DNA of 64,000 nt from PALSA-1335 sp965231025 (GTDB taxonomy: Bacteria > Patescibacteriota > Gracilibacteria > UBA1369), in assembly GCA_965231025.1 (NCBI GenBank), contig OZ246407.1, positions 248,001-312,000 of the forward strand, read 5' to 3'. The notes under the pieces are model-generated. The model did not search any database, had not been told where the DNA came from, and saw only the letters and a list, made by a program, of their open reading frames with translations. Both the position numbers and the translations under genes were made by a program. This document shows, piece after piece, positions 18,000 through 26,921 of the stretch. Positions within the stretch are counted from its first letter, which is position 1. Each line of letters begins with the position of its first letter.

Positions 18000-19049
18000 A
18001 TGGAGTCGTACCAAAAAGCCGCTGCCATCACCGCGCTTGGTTTAGCCGCGCTTTCAGGATGCGGGGGAAACGTTGAAACGACGGATTTTAATGAACCCGG
18101 TACGGACGCCGGAGCGGATTCCGCTGATGGCGGAAGTCTTCCCGATGCCACCGGCGATGGGGATGCTGACGTCAACGAAAACCTCAAACTCACCCGCGCC
18201 GAGTTCGCCAAATCTTTGGTGGGGGAAGTATTGAAAATCGAACATGCCCCCGAGGGATGTTCTTCATCATTCAAGGATGTTCCGCACGACTCCGATCTTT
18301 GCACGGCGGTTGAGCTTCTCAACAAAAGAGGTGCGATGACCGGCTATAAAGATGCGAATGGCCAACTGACGGGATTCTGGGGCCCGGATGACCCGATGAC
18401 GCGAGCTCAAACGTGGAAAGCCGTGACCAAAGCCATCGGACTGGCCGACCATCCCGCCGACTGTCAAAAAAATTATCCCGATTTTTCCGCTGAAGGATGG
18501 TATGGTAATTTTTTGGGTTCGCTCTGCGATCACGGACTTGTGACCGCCGGACCGGACGGACTTGTCCACCCGAATGACGACGAAACGACTCAGGGCTGGG
18601 ACGCATCAAAAATTCTCCTCGACACCTACCTTTCCGAACCAGGAATAAGATCAGACATCGTGGAAGCCACCGATGCCGTGATACTGGGCCACAATACATT
18701 CGGAAATTTGGACTGCACTCCGATTTTTCCCGACGTTCCGGGTAACACCTATCTGTGCGTCGCCATAAAAAACCTGGTTGATGCCATGGCGATTGACGGT
18801 TATCAGGACGGAAATTTCAGGCCGAATGACACCTTCAATCTGGCTGAATTGAGCAAAATGTACGTAAACGCCGGCAATTTGGGTGGAAACGCTGAAAATT
18901 GTTTCGAAGGTTCGCCCGATACATGGTATTACCTCTATGCCCAAGTACTCTGCCAGAATGGAATTATCGCACCAGACGCGGACATGGCGAGCAATCCCTC
19001 AGTACGTTTCACCTATGAAGCGGCTTGGAAAGTGGCGGAAGCGAAATAG
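18000..19049 (+). CDS. SLH-domain lipoprotein
   Basis: A 349-residue secreted lipoprotein. The signal peptide ends in the lipobox LSGC (lipidated cysteine at residue 21), followed by an Asp/Gly-rich linker. Three SLH-like repeats follow, near residues 88-145, 155-215 and 240-290 (FPDVPGNTYLCVAIKNLV, then GYQDGNFRPNDTFNLAE). Each repeat has a cysteine pair in the same places, suggesting disulfides. It probably binds cell-wall polymer and has a strong promoter of its own. Its exact function is unknown. Confidence 0.88.
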   Translation: MESYQKAAAITALGLAALSGCGGNVETTDFNEPGTDAGADSADGGSLPDATGDGDADVNENLKLTRAEFAKSLVGEVLKIEHAPEGCSSSFKDVPHDSDLCTAVELLNKRGAMTGYKDANGQLTGFWGPDDPMTRAQTWKAVTKAIGLADHPADCQKNYPDFSAEGWYGNFLGSLCDHGLVTAGPDGLVHPNDDETTQGWDASKILLDTYLSEPGIRSDIVEATDAVILGHNTFGNLDCTPIFPDVPGNTYLCVAIKNLVDAMAIDGYQDGNFRPNDTFNLAELSKMYVNAGNLGGNAENCFEGSPDTWYYLYAQVLCQNGIIAPDADMASNPSVRFTYEAAWKVAEAK

Positions 19050-19124
19050 TTTGCTGAGAAGAGCCTTGTGTATTGACTAAAGCGAAAAAATATTTTAAAA
19101 TTAATAGAACCTTTAAGAAAGCCC

Positions 19125-20600
19125 ATGGAGAAGATCCGCCAACAAATTATTGATGTCATCCTCCGAAGCCAGCATATCCTGGTCATGCCTTCCGCGCCCG
19201 CGGACGGAGACTCCATCGGAAGCTCTTTGGCGCTTTATCTCGCGCTCAAAAAAATTGGAAAGGACGCCACGGTCGTCATGGCGGAACCGGTTCCGGACTC
19301 ATTCCAGTTCCTCCCCACCACCAATGTCATCAGTCATGAATTTGCTCCGGCAAACGATTTCATCGTGACTTTGGACTGTGAAAAAAACAAAATCGATACG
19401 ATCAAAACCAAGATCGAACCGAACAAAGTGAACATCATCGTGACGGCCAAGAAAGGCCAATTTTCATCCAGGGAAGTGTCATTCAGCCACGGACCGAGCA
19501 AATACGACCTGATCATCACCGTGGACACGGGTGATCTGTCACAGCTCGGCAGATTTTACGAAGACAACACGGAACTTTTTACTCAGATTCCGCTCATCAA
19601 CATCGACCACCACGCCTCCAACGGGCAGTTCGGGAAGATCAACTGCGTGGACATCATGGCTTCGGCGACGACGGAAATACTGGTGCCTCTTCTGGAAGAA
19701 CTTGAGCGGGCATCGGGAACCGACCTGATGGACGAAGACATCGCCACACTGCTTTTGGCGGGAATCATCACCGATACCGGGAGTTTTCAGAACGCCAATA
19801 CCACCCCCAGGTCTTTCGCCGTCGCGGCCCATCTGGTGAAATACGGCGCGCGCCAGCAGGAGATTATTCAGCACGTCTTCAAAACCAAGCGGCTTTCCAT
19901 GCTGCGCCTTTGGGGACGCATCTTAAGCAACATTAAACTCGATCAAAAACACCACTTCGTGTGGGCCACCATCAGCCGGAAGGATTTCCAGGAAACCGGC
20001 GCGCGCGACGACGAAACCGGCGGCATCATCGACGAACTCATGACCAACGCCCCCGGAACCGAAGTCGTGCTCATTTTGAAGCACCGCACCGACGGGTACA
20101 TCAGCGGAAGCCTCCGCACACTCAATCCGTCGATCGACGCCAGCGCTATTGCCGAAATGTTTGGCGGCGGGGGACACGTTCAGGCGGCCGGCTTCAAGAT
20201 CAAAAGTGACGACCTTGCAGGAATTGAACAGCAGGTGGTGAACAAAATCCGCGAATACCAGGGACAAAGACACCATGTTGTTCACGACGAAAACAGCCGA
20301 ACCGAAATCCCGAACCCGATTGCCACCAAAGTTATGCTCGAAAAAATGTTTGTTCCAAAACTCAATGTGAATCAGGTTGAAAAAACGACCGACACAAGAC
20401 CGGAAAAGACCGTGAGTGAAAAGGAAACGGTTCAGGTGAACGCAGTAAGGGAGGTCGAAAAATCAACAACGATCAACACATCCGAAACAAAGAAAAACGT
20501 TGAAGAAAGCTTCACCGACGTCATCATGCGCAAGGCGGTCACGGGCGAAGCTGACATCTTCAAACTCGATGACGGAGTAACCTACAAATTCGAAGACTAA
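19125..20600 (+). CDS. DHH-family phosphoesterase (NrnA-like) with C-terminal extension
   Basis: A 491-residue DHH/DHHA1 protein. The N-terminal 375 residues look like NrnA, which degrades nanoRNAs or pAp: APADGDSIGSSLA (motif I), TVDTGD (motif II), NIDHHASN (DHH), GIITDTGSF (motif IV) and GGGGHVQAAGF (DHHA1). NrnA is usually about 320 residues. Here a charged linker (about 380-455) and a short conserved-looking tail (FTDVIMRKAVTGEADIFKL) are added. It could also be a c-di-AMP phosphodiesterase of the same fold. The 3' end overlaps the convergent yebC-like gene by 4 bp. Confidence 0.85.
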   Translation: MEKIRQQIIDVILRSQHILVMPSAPADGDSIGSSLALYLALKKIGKDATVVMAEPVPDSFQFLPTTNVISHEFAPANDFIVTLDCEKNKIDTIKTKIEPNKVNIIVTAKKGQFSSREVSFSHGPSKYDLIITVDTGDLSQLGRFYEDNTELFTQIPLINIDHHASNGQFGKINCVDIMASATTEILVPLLEELERASGTDLMDEDIATLLLAGIITDTGSFQNANTTPRSFAVAAHLVKYGARQQEIIQHVFKTKRLSMLRLWGRILSNIKLDQKHHFVWATISRKDFQETGARDDETGGIIDELMTNAPGTEVVLILKHRTDGYISGSLRTLNPSIDASAIAEMFGGGGHVQAAGFKIKSDDLAGIEQQVVNKIREYQGQRHHVVHDENSRTEIPNPIATKVMLEKMFVPKLNVNQVEKTTDTRPEKTVSEKETVQVNAVREVEKSTTINTSETKKNVEESFTDVIMRKAVTGEADIFKLDDGVTYKFED

Positions 20601-21355
20601 CCCTCCAGCTTGTCCAGTACCTCCTCGGCGATATCAAAGTTGCTGTGGACTTCGGACACGTCCTCGTCCTCTTCAATGAGGTCCACCAGCTTCATCAGCT
20701 GCCGGGCGACTTCAACGTCCTCAATTTTTACGTTGGTCTGGGGCAGGTAGGTCTGGGAGGCCGATGCCACCTTAACCCCGGCTTTCTCAAGGGTCGCTTT
20801 GACCTTCATGACGGCCGTGGGATCGGTATAAATCGTCACCAGTTCCCCGTCGCTCACCACATCGTCCGCACCGGCATCGATGGCCGCGAGCTCAATCTCT
20901 TCCTCATTTTTTCCGGCTTCGGCGACGTTCACATTGATGACACCCTTCTTCTTGAACAGATACCCCACCGTTCCCGCGGATCCGAAATTTCCACCGTGCT
21001 TGGTGAAAATATGCTTCACGTTCGTCAGGGTGCGGTTGCGGTTGTCGGTCAGTGTTTCAATGTACAAAGCCGCACCGCCAGGCCCGAAACCCTCATAAAA
21101 AATCTCTTCCATCACCACGGCGTCCTTCCCCTCGCCGGTCCCCTTTTTAATGGCCCGTTCAATGTTTTCACGCGGCATGTTTTCCGCGCGGGCGTTATCG
21201 ATCGCCAACCGCAAGGACGGGTTCATGACCGGATCTCCGCCTCCCCGGGCCGCAATGGCAACAAGTTTCGCGTGCTTGGTGAATATTTTTCCTCTTTTTG
21301 AATCTTCCGCTGCCTTTTTATGCTTGATGGAGTGCCATTTGGAGTGTCCGGACAT
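20597..21355 (-). CDS. YebC/PmpR-family protein
   Basis: A 252-residue YebC-family protein (MSGHSKWHSIKHKKAAEDSKRG start; GGDPVMNPSLRLAID; YEGFGPGGAALYIE). The family was described as transcription regulators and is now also linked to relieving ribosome stalling at proline-rich stretches. All three domains are present. ATG 21355 gives the family N-terminus; the longer open frame is not used. It lies 11 bp behind the GDPD gene and is probably co-transcribed with it. Confidence 0.96.
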   Translation of the reverse strand: MSGHSKWHSIKHKKAAEDSKRGKIFTKHAKLVAIAARGGGDPVMNPSLRLAIDNARAENMPRENIERAIKKGTGEGKDAVVMEEIFYEGFGPGGAALYIETLTDNRNRTLTNVKHIFTKHGGNFGSAGTVGYLFKKKGVINVNVAEAGKNEEEIELAAIDAGADDVVSDGELVTIYTDPTAVMKVKATLEKAGVKVASASQTYLPQTNVKIEDVEVARQLMKLVDLIEEDEDVSEVHSNFDIAEEVLDKLEG

Positions 21356-21366
21356 AACTGTGGAGG

Positions 21367-22062
21367 TTAAAGGGTAGAAGATTTTTTGGGGTGTTGCGCG
21401 TGCTGGACGAGGATCTCGCACGCCTCTTTTGGGTAATCGGTAATGACCCCGTCGAAATGATAATCTTTCGCATTATACCAGTCCTCCGGACTGTTGGCGG
21501 TGAAGGTAAGCACCTTGATGCCGTGGGTTTTGGCGAAAGCCAGCAGTCTTTCCAGAAAACGCGGATGTTTGAAAAACCGCCGGTTCAGCATCAAATACTG
21601 CGGCTTCAGAATCCAATAGAGCCAGTGGCGGAAGACAAATCCCCAGACGCGGTTGTTTATCAAAAAACCGGTATGGAGGTATTGAGCCCGTCCCTTGAGC
21701 TGTACCAGAATAAACGGGTTGAACGACATAATAATGGCCCTTTTATCCAGAGCAAACTCTTCAATGACCTTCAAAAATCTCAAAGCATAACGCCTGCGGA
21801 GCCAATAGAGCGTTTTGAGCTCCACGAAAAGCGTGGCTTCTGTGGGCAAAAACGGAATGACTTTATCGATAACGTTCCTGTTTTTTCGCGGGGAATGGAG
21901 GAAATCGTGCTCCAGGTAAAATCTTTTGCGCAGATGGTCGAACCGGACATCCATCTCCACAGCATTACCGCACTGATCCAGGCCGTATTTTAATGCTTCC
22001 AGCGTGTTTTCTTCATACGGGCCCTTTCCACCCCGATGCGCAACGATAAAAAGCGAACTCAT
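21367..22062 (-). CDS. Glycerophosphodiester phosphodiesterase family protein
   Basis: A 231-residue GDPD-fold enzyme, which hydrolyses glycerophosphodiesters to glycerol-3-phosphate and an alcohol. Motifs are AHRGGKGPYEENTLEA (catalytic His and Glu-Asn), EMDVRF, LEHD and FVELKT, and a terminal TDYP. Start 22062 (MSSLFIVAHRGG) is preferred: a -10 box (TATAAT, reverse, 22092-22087) lies exactly where an earlier ATG at 22086 would be, giving an 18-nt leader. No signal peptide, so cytoplasmic. Confidence 0.9.
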   Translation of the reverse strand: MSSLFIVAHRGGKGPYEENTLEALKYGLDQCGNAVEMDVRFDHLRKRFYLEHDFLHSPRKNRNVIDKVIPFLPTEATLFVELKTLYWLRRRYALRFLKVIEEFALDKRAIIMSFNPFILVQLKGRAQYLHTGFLINNRVWGFVFRHWLYWILKPQYLMLNRRFFKHPRFLERLLAFAKTHGIKVLTFTANSPEDWYNAKDYHFDGVITDYPKEACEILVQHAQHPKKSSTL

Positions 22063-22126
22063 AGGTAATCCCAGAGGAAAATCCACATTATAATAGCATG
22101 AAATAGTGCACCGCCGCCGAATAGAT

Positions 22127-22155
22127 TTGACGGACAGGCGTAATTATGTTAAATT
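22127..22155 (+). promoter_or_regulatory. Promoter of the 989-residue gene
   Basis: TTGACG, 17-bp spacer, TAAATT; expected start near 22162 and ATG at 22183. A divergent TATAAT for the GDPD gene lies 35 bp away on the other strand. Confidence 0.65.
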
Positions 22156-22182
22156 GCTCAACCTAAGTTTCTTTAGACCCCT

Positions 22183-25152
22183 ATGAGTACCCCGAGAGAA
22201 GACGGAACCGTGCCGGAAGAAAGAGGTACGGCGAGCGAAAAACCAGTGTATGCGGACGGTTTTTTACGCGCAAAACTTGTTGAAGAACAGGACAAGCAGG
22301 CATACGCCACGTGGCTGGAAAGCCTGAGGCCCGACGAAATGCAAACTTTTGAGAAGATGGGGTTCCATTTTCAGCTGCTCCGGGCCATCTGTCAGAACCC
22401 GGAATTGATCGCTCTTTCCGCGGACGAAAGCACCGGGGAAAGATTTTCGTTCCGTGAAGTTGTCCAGCTGGTGAACGACCTTGAAGCAATGGCCGGGAAA
22501 TTTTTGGGCAGGGAGCTTGAACGGAAACCGAACGCGGTATCGGATCAACTGGCGAATGCCTATAATTTTCTCCGCATTTTTTGTGCGGAACAGGAAAAAA
22601 GCACGTTTACCGAGGAGCGCGACGATTGCACCCTGAGTGTGGTGCCGTATTTTGACAAAGACTTCATGGAGCTCATTGAGACGGCCCTCCCGGCGGACAT
22701 GGTAACGCTCATCAGAAGCGGGGAAACCGCCGACGGTGAAAACGGAAAAACGGTCGAAAGGTCAAAAGTCGCGGCGTCGTATGCCAGGCTGATCACAGCC
22801 TTACAGCTCAATGATGAGGAAAAGGATCAGTTCAAACAGGCACTCCGAAGCATCGTGAAGGTGAGACAGAAAGTGATCGACGGCAGAAAGGAAGGATCGA
22901 AGATGAAACACCTCGAAGTGGAAGACCTGAAAGGGATCGTCGGTGCTTTGGGCAGGATGGAGTGTTTAAGAAGAGTGTTTCCATCCAATCCAGAACTGGG
23001 AATGAGGGGTAACGACAAACTCTTCGGTCTGACCGAAATAGAGCGCATGGTCAGGTTTATCCGCAGCTGGAAAAAAACCTTCCAGTGGCTCGGAACCATG
23101 AAGGTGGGAAAACTTTTCCAGGAAAAAGAGACAGGCGAACAGCGGGAAAAAAGACTTGAGGAAGAACGCGAAAAAAGGCGGGACACCATCAGGAATTTCA
23201 CGGACTCGTTTGCCATGATTTTTCCCGATCCGGTGGCTCCGATGATCGTGAAACGCCACCGTGAAGTGTTGCGCCGAAGGGTACAGGCGTACCATGCACT
23301 GGCGGAAATGGTGAACACGATTATGGACGAGAAACTGAAAAGAGACCTGAAAAGAGTGCTGTTTCAGATAAGCTCGATTCTTTCATACCTGGACTACATG
23401 TGGAACATGCATCAGGTTGAGGAAAACGGGGCGGGGACGCACATCGTATATCCCAAGAAAATGTTGCTTCTGGGGCCGCTTATTCTCCAGGAAACGGAAA
23501 ATTTGATGGGAACCCTGAACATGCTGGCGGAACAATACCGCGGAAGTCTGGGTGAAGACGGCGGGGGAGAGGAAAGCTTTTTCAATGCGGATGTCCTGCA
23601 ACCGGCAACCGGTTTGGGGCTCAATTATGACGACAGTCAGGCATTCAGGCTCGGCCCGGACACCGTGGTGAGTTTCACTCAGGATACTACCCGCGATAAA
23701 GCGTTGGTTGCCGCCGCCGCACAGACGGAAACGGATAAAAAAAGAACGGAGCAGAAGGATAAACTCATCAATACCCTGTGGATGATGGCCGGACTCTTTG
23801 TTTTTTCGGTGAAAAACGCCCGACGCAACCTTGAGGCTACCCGGGTAAAAAATGTCATGGTGAACGAGGAGGACGCCAGCGAAGCGGAGAAAAACGGGAC
23901 GCAGACGCTCTCGTATGACATCCACGATTTTATCAGCGATCTCAACGACGTCTTTTCCGCGGCACTCTATGAAATAGCCCGCACATTCGACGAAAATATC
24001 ACGAAACATGAAGTTTTGCCTGAATCTGCCGCGCAGGAAGACCAGGCCGCGCGTTTACGCAGTCAGATCTACACCCTCGGGTCACAAATCCGGCCCCTGG
24101 GAGAAGTCATGGCGTATACGGCGACCCAGGCGCATGAACAGGTTGAGAAAGAGATCATTCCCCAATTGAGGGAGTTGATTCCTCAGCTGACGCAAAGCAT
24201 TAACGAATTCCAGAGACGCCAGGAACAAAATCTGAACGGGAAGAAATATCATGAAGTACTCCGCGGGGCCGGATACGAAAAACTGGTCAGGCTGTCCAAC
24301 TCCGCAAACGATTTTGAAGCGAACTTTAACGAAAAGCTTGATGCGCCCACGGTGGAACTCTATTTCCTTCGCAAACGCTTGGACGAATTCGCCGAAAAAA
24401 CACAGCTGGCAACCGGCACGGGAGCACTGCCCCGCAACGGAGCGGCTGGCGCCTGGCTGAGAGATCTTGAGCAATTGAAAAAGGTTGAAGACCGAATTTT
24501 AAAGAATGGTTTAAAACCTGCGGAAATTGCCGAGCTCCAGGACGAATATACCGGAAGGCTGCTGCAGGTGATAACGGGACTCTGCAATATTGCCAGAAAG
24601 GATGAAATCCAACATGTCGCCCCCGGGCAGTCCGACGCGGCGACCTATAAGGTTCCCGCCGCAATTCGTGAGCACTTCGGTGCCTTTAACGACGCCAACC
24701 CTCTGGTGGACCAATGCACGGATTCCGACTTTACCCCGTGTTTCTACAAGTTCTACAAACTCATGCATTTGATGAGCGATTTCATGCAGGTCTGCGATCT
24801 TCAAAAAAATCCCAACACTCCCGAACAGGAATTTCTGAAAGAGCATGACATGCGCAAAGCCCAGGTACTGAATGACGAACTGAAAAAACTCGCCGAAGCC
24901 GATTATGAGTCAACGACGAGAACGCAAAAAAACAAACTGCTTCTTTCGTTGGCAACCTGCCGCGAGGCGCTGGGACACCTTGTCTTCAGGGCTCCCGAAC
25001 AGGCGGAAAATCTGGATATGTATCTTGCGGACATGGAAAACACCGTCAGGGTGCTTTATGAACACGGCAGAAGGATATCACCGGACAACCTGGAGTCGTT
25101 TTATATGACGGTTATCCGTGAGGAGCTCGAGAACCCCATAACCGTCCGGTAA
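22183..25152 (+). CDS. Large cytoplasmic helical protein, unknown
   Basis: A 989-residue protein without signal peptide or membrane segment. It is rich in charged residues and predicted mostly alpha-helical, with several coiled-coil-like stretches (about residues 315-345, 680-720 and 780-800). Position-specific motifs for nuclease, ATPase or protease function are not visible. GACCCCT precedes ATG directly. The promoter at 22127 suggests monocistronic expression. Large unrecognised proteins like this are common in Peregrinibacteria-type genomes. A second protein of similar style lies at 52071-54080, but I see no clear homology between them. Confidence 0.85.
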   Translation: MSTPREDGTVPEERGTASEKPVYADGFLRAKLVEEQDKQAYATWLESLRPDEMQTFEKMGFHFQLLRAICQNPELIALSADESTGERFSFREVVQLVNDLEAMAGKFLGRELERKPNAVSDQLANAYNFLRIFCAEQEKSTFTEERDDCTLSVVPYFDKDFMELIETALPADMVTLIRSGETADGENGKTVERSKVAASYARLITALQLNDEEKDQFKQALRSIVKVRQKVIDGRKEGSKMKHLEVEDLKGIVGALGRMECLRRVFPSNPELGMRGNDKLFGLTEIERMVRFIRSWKKTFQWLGTMKVGKLFQEKETGEQREKRLEEEREKRRDTIRNFTDSFAMIFPDPVAPMIVKRHREVLRRRVQAYHALAEMVNTIMDEKLKRDLKRVLFQISSILSYLDYMWNMHQVEENGAGTHIVYPKKMLLLGPLILQETENLMGTLNMLAEQYRGSLGEDGGGEESFFNADVLQPATGLGLNYDDSQAFRLGPDTVVSFTQDTTRDKALVAAAAQTETDKKRTEQKDKLINTLWMMAGLFVFSVKNARRNLEATRVKNVMVNEEDASEAEKNGTQTLSYDIHDFISDLNDVFSAALYEIARTFDENITKHEVLPESAAQEDQAARLRSQIYTLGSQIRPLGEVMAYTATQAHEQVEKEIIPQLRELIPQLTQSINEFQRRQEQNLNGKKYHEVLRGAGYEKLVRLSNSANDFEANFNEKLDAPTVELYFLRKRLDEFAEKTQLATGTGALPRNGAAGAWLRDLEQLKKVEDRILKNGLKPAEIAELQDEYTGRLLQVITGLCNIARKDEIQHVAPGQSDAATYKVPAAIREHFGAFNDANPLVDQCTDSDFTPCFYKFYKLMHLMSDFMQVCDLQKNPNTPEQEFLKEHDMRKAQVLNDELKKLAEADYESTTRTQKNKLLLSLATCREALGHLVFRAPEQAENLDMYLADMENTVRVLYEHGRRISPDNLESFYMTVIREELENPITVR

Positions 25153-25164
25153 TACGGTGAGGGA

Positions 25165-26319
25165 TCATGCTGCGGAACACTTTTTCACCGCCGCGGCGAC
25201 GGCATCGGAAACACCGGGGTCAAAAACACCCGGGATGATTTTGTCGACGGAGGGGTTCACCACAAGACCCGCAAGGGCCTCGGCGGCGGCGACTTTCATC
25301 GCCTCGGTAATCTGGGGCGCCCGTACATCGAGCACGCCGCGGAAAATTCCAGGGAAAGCCAGAACGTTGTTGATCTGATTCGGGTAATCCGACCGGCCCG
25401 TCCCCACAATATACGCGCCCGCGGCGTGGGCAACATCAGGCATAATTTCCGGGGTGGGATTCGCCATTCCAAAGACAATGGCTTTCGGAGCCATGGTTTG
25501 AACCATGTCCGCGGTTAACAATCCGGCGGAAGAAACACCGACAAACACGTCCGCCCCGCGGATGACGTCGGAAAGGCCTCCTTTTTCCTCGTTGGGATTG
25601 GAGAGCAGCGCAATGTCGTACTTTGGGCCTTTGCCGTTCAGGTCGCCGCGGGACTTATAGATCGCGCCCGTCCTGTCGCAGAGGATCAGATTCCTGGCGC
25701 CGTAGTTCAACAGCAGTCTCGCCGTGGCGATGCCGGCGGCTCCGCTTCCCGACAAAACGATTTTGCTCTCGCTTAATTTTTTTCCCGCCAGTTTGAGGGC
25801 GTTGATCATGGCTGCCAGCACAACTATGGCCGTGCCGTGCTGGTCGTCGTGGAAGACCGGGATCGGCAGCTCTTTTTTCAGTCTTTCTTCAATTTCAAAA
25901 CATCTCGGCGCGGAAATATCCTCCAGATTGATGCCGCCAAAAGTTACGGAAATGTTTTTGATGACCTGAATAATCTCCTCGACATCCTGGCTCTGGATAC
26001 AGATAGGGAAAGCGTCCACCCCGCCGAACTGCTTGAACAGGAGGCATTTCCCCTCCATCACGGGAAGTCCTGCGGCAGCACCGATATTCCCAAGCCCGAG
26101 AACCGCAGATCCGTCGGTAATCACCGCCACCATGTTTGATTTGAAGGTGTAGCGGTAAACGTCATCGGGATTCTGAGCGATTTTCCTGCAGGGTTCCGCG
26201 ACGCCAGGAGTATAGGCCAGGCTGAGGTCTTCACGATTCACCAGCGGAACTTTGGACTGCACCGCAAGTTTACCCTTATATTTCTCATGCATTTCGAGCG
26301 ACTTCTGATAAACATCCAT
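25165..26319 (-). CDS. NAD(P)-dependent malic enzyme
   Basis: A 384-residue malic enzyme of the short bacterial type, which decarboxylates malate oxidatively to pyruvate. Visible features are the catalytic tyrosine region (LAYTPGVAEPC), the lysine region (VDAFPICIQSQD), the metal site (FHDDQHGTAIV) and the Rossmann loop (GSGAAGIATARLLL). It may provide NAD(P)H or pyruvate in a reduced metabolism. Start 26319 (MDVYQKS) is preferred, because an earlier ATG at 26334 lies inside the T-run and hairpin of a terminator. It ends 12 bp from the convergent 989-residue gene. Confidence 0.95.
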   Translation of the reverse strand: MDVYQKSLEMHEKYKGKLAVQSKVPLVNREDLSLAYTPGVAEPCRKIAQNPDDVYRYTFKSNMVAVITDGSAVLGLGNIGAAAGLPVMEGKCLLFKQFGGVDAFPICIQSQDVEEIIQVIKNISVTFGGINLEDISAPRCFEIEERLKKELPIPVFHDDQHGTAIVVLAAMINALKLAGKKLSESKIVLSGSGAAGIATARLLLNYGARNLILCDRTGAIYKSRGDLNGKGPKYDIALLSNPNEEKGGLSDVIRGADVFVGVSSAGLLTADMVQTMAPKAIVFGMANPTPEIMPDVAHAAGAYIVGTGRSDYPNQINNVLAFPGIFRGVLDVRAPQITEAMKVAAAEALAGLVVNPSVDKIIPGVFDPGVSDAVAAAVKKCSAA

Positions 26320-26323
26320 AAAG

Positions 26324-26353
26324 AAAAAACTCAAGAAATTTGACTTGAGTCTA
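26324..26353 (-). terminator. Terminator overlapping a promoter, just upstream of malic enzyme
   Basis: On the reverse strand ACTCAAG, an 8-nt loop, CTTGAGT and a T-run end 4 nt before the malic enzyme ATG. An extended -10 (TGC-TAGACT, 26356-26348) overlaps the left arm. Transcripts arriving from the lipoprotein genes should stop here, while one starting from the -10 begins inside the hairpin and escapes it. The hairpin is seen; the promoter use is inferred. Confidence 0.6.
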
Positions 26354-26418
26354 GCAAACAGTTACCTGAGTTTAAAGGAAACTTTTTATTTTCATTGTCT
26401 GCCGCAGGATGATCCGGT

Positions 26419-26628
26419 TTACTGTGCACCGGCATCGGAACCGGGAAGAGCCGTGGTCGGGCCTTTGACGCCGGGAGGGCCGGACGGTCCTTTGGTGTAA
26501 GGAGTATTCGGCACATTCTGAACTTCCCGCGTGGAGGTTGCCGGCTGCACGTTCGCAGCCTGACAACCTACCAACAGCAGGCTCATGACCAAAACAAAAC
26601 CGATTTTGCTCACGAAGGACGTATTCAT
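26419..26628 (-). CDS. Small lipoprotein
   Basis: A 69-residue lipoprotein: basic N-terminus, hydrophobic core and lipobox LLVGC (cysteine at about residue 22), followed by a Pro/Gly/Thr-rich tail that looks disordered. Start 26628 (MNTSFVSK) gives a proper signal peptide. It follows the next lipoprotein gene by 4 bp, so the two are probably co-translated. Function unknown. Confidence 0.75.
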   Translation of the reverse strand: MNTSFVSKIGFVLVMSLLLVGCQAANVQPATSTREVQNVPNTPYTKGPSGPPGVKGPTTALPGSDAGAQ

Positions 26629-26632
26629 AACT

Positions 26633-26845
26633 TTATTCTTGTGTGGAAGCAGGTTTGATCTCAAGACTGGTCATTGAGGTCTGCTGCTGAGTTTCCGGAT
26701 TGATTTTCAGGGTCGCCGTCGAAGTTTCAACTTCAGGCTGTGTTGTTGCCGTCGGGGTCGTTGTGGCGGCAGGTTGAGGCTGGCAGCCGATAAGGGCGAT
26801 TATTGAAAGCGTTGCCACGCCTGCAATGAGCATTTTTCCTTTCAT
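26633..26845 (-). CDS. Small lipoprotein
   Basis: A 70-residue lipoprotein with signal peptide MKGKMLIAGVATLSIIALIGC (lipobox ALIGC with the cysteine last) and a Thr/Gln-rich low-complexity tail. Two tandem ATGs at 26848 and 26845 are possible starts; the longer frame reaching 26944 would overlap the SLH gene and lacks a sensible signal. It is paired with the neighbouring small lipoprotein. Function unknown. Confidence 0.72.
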   Translation of the reverse strand: MKGKMLIAGVATLSIIALIGCQPQPAATTTPTATTQPEVETSTATLKINPETQQQTSMTSLEIKPASTQE

Positions 26846-26921
26846 CATGGGGAAAATTAAAGAAATAAAAGGGATCGTGAGGATTATAGGTGAAAGCCGG
26901 GAAAAAGACAACGACCAGTGA

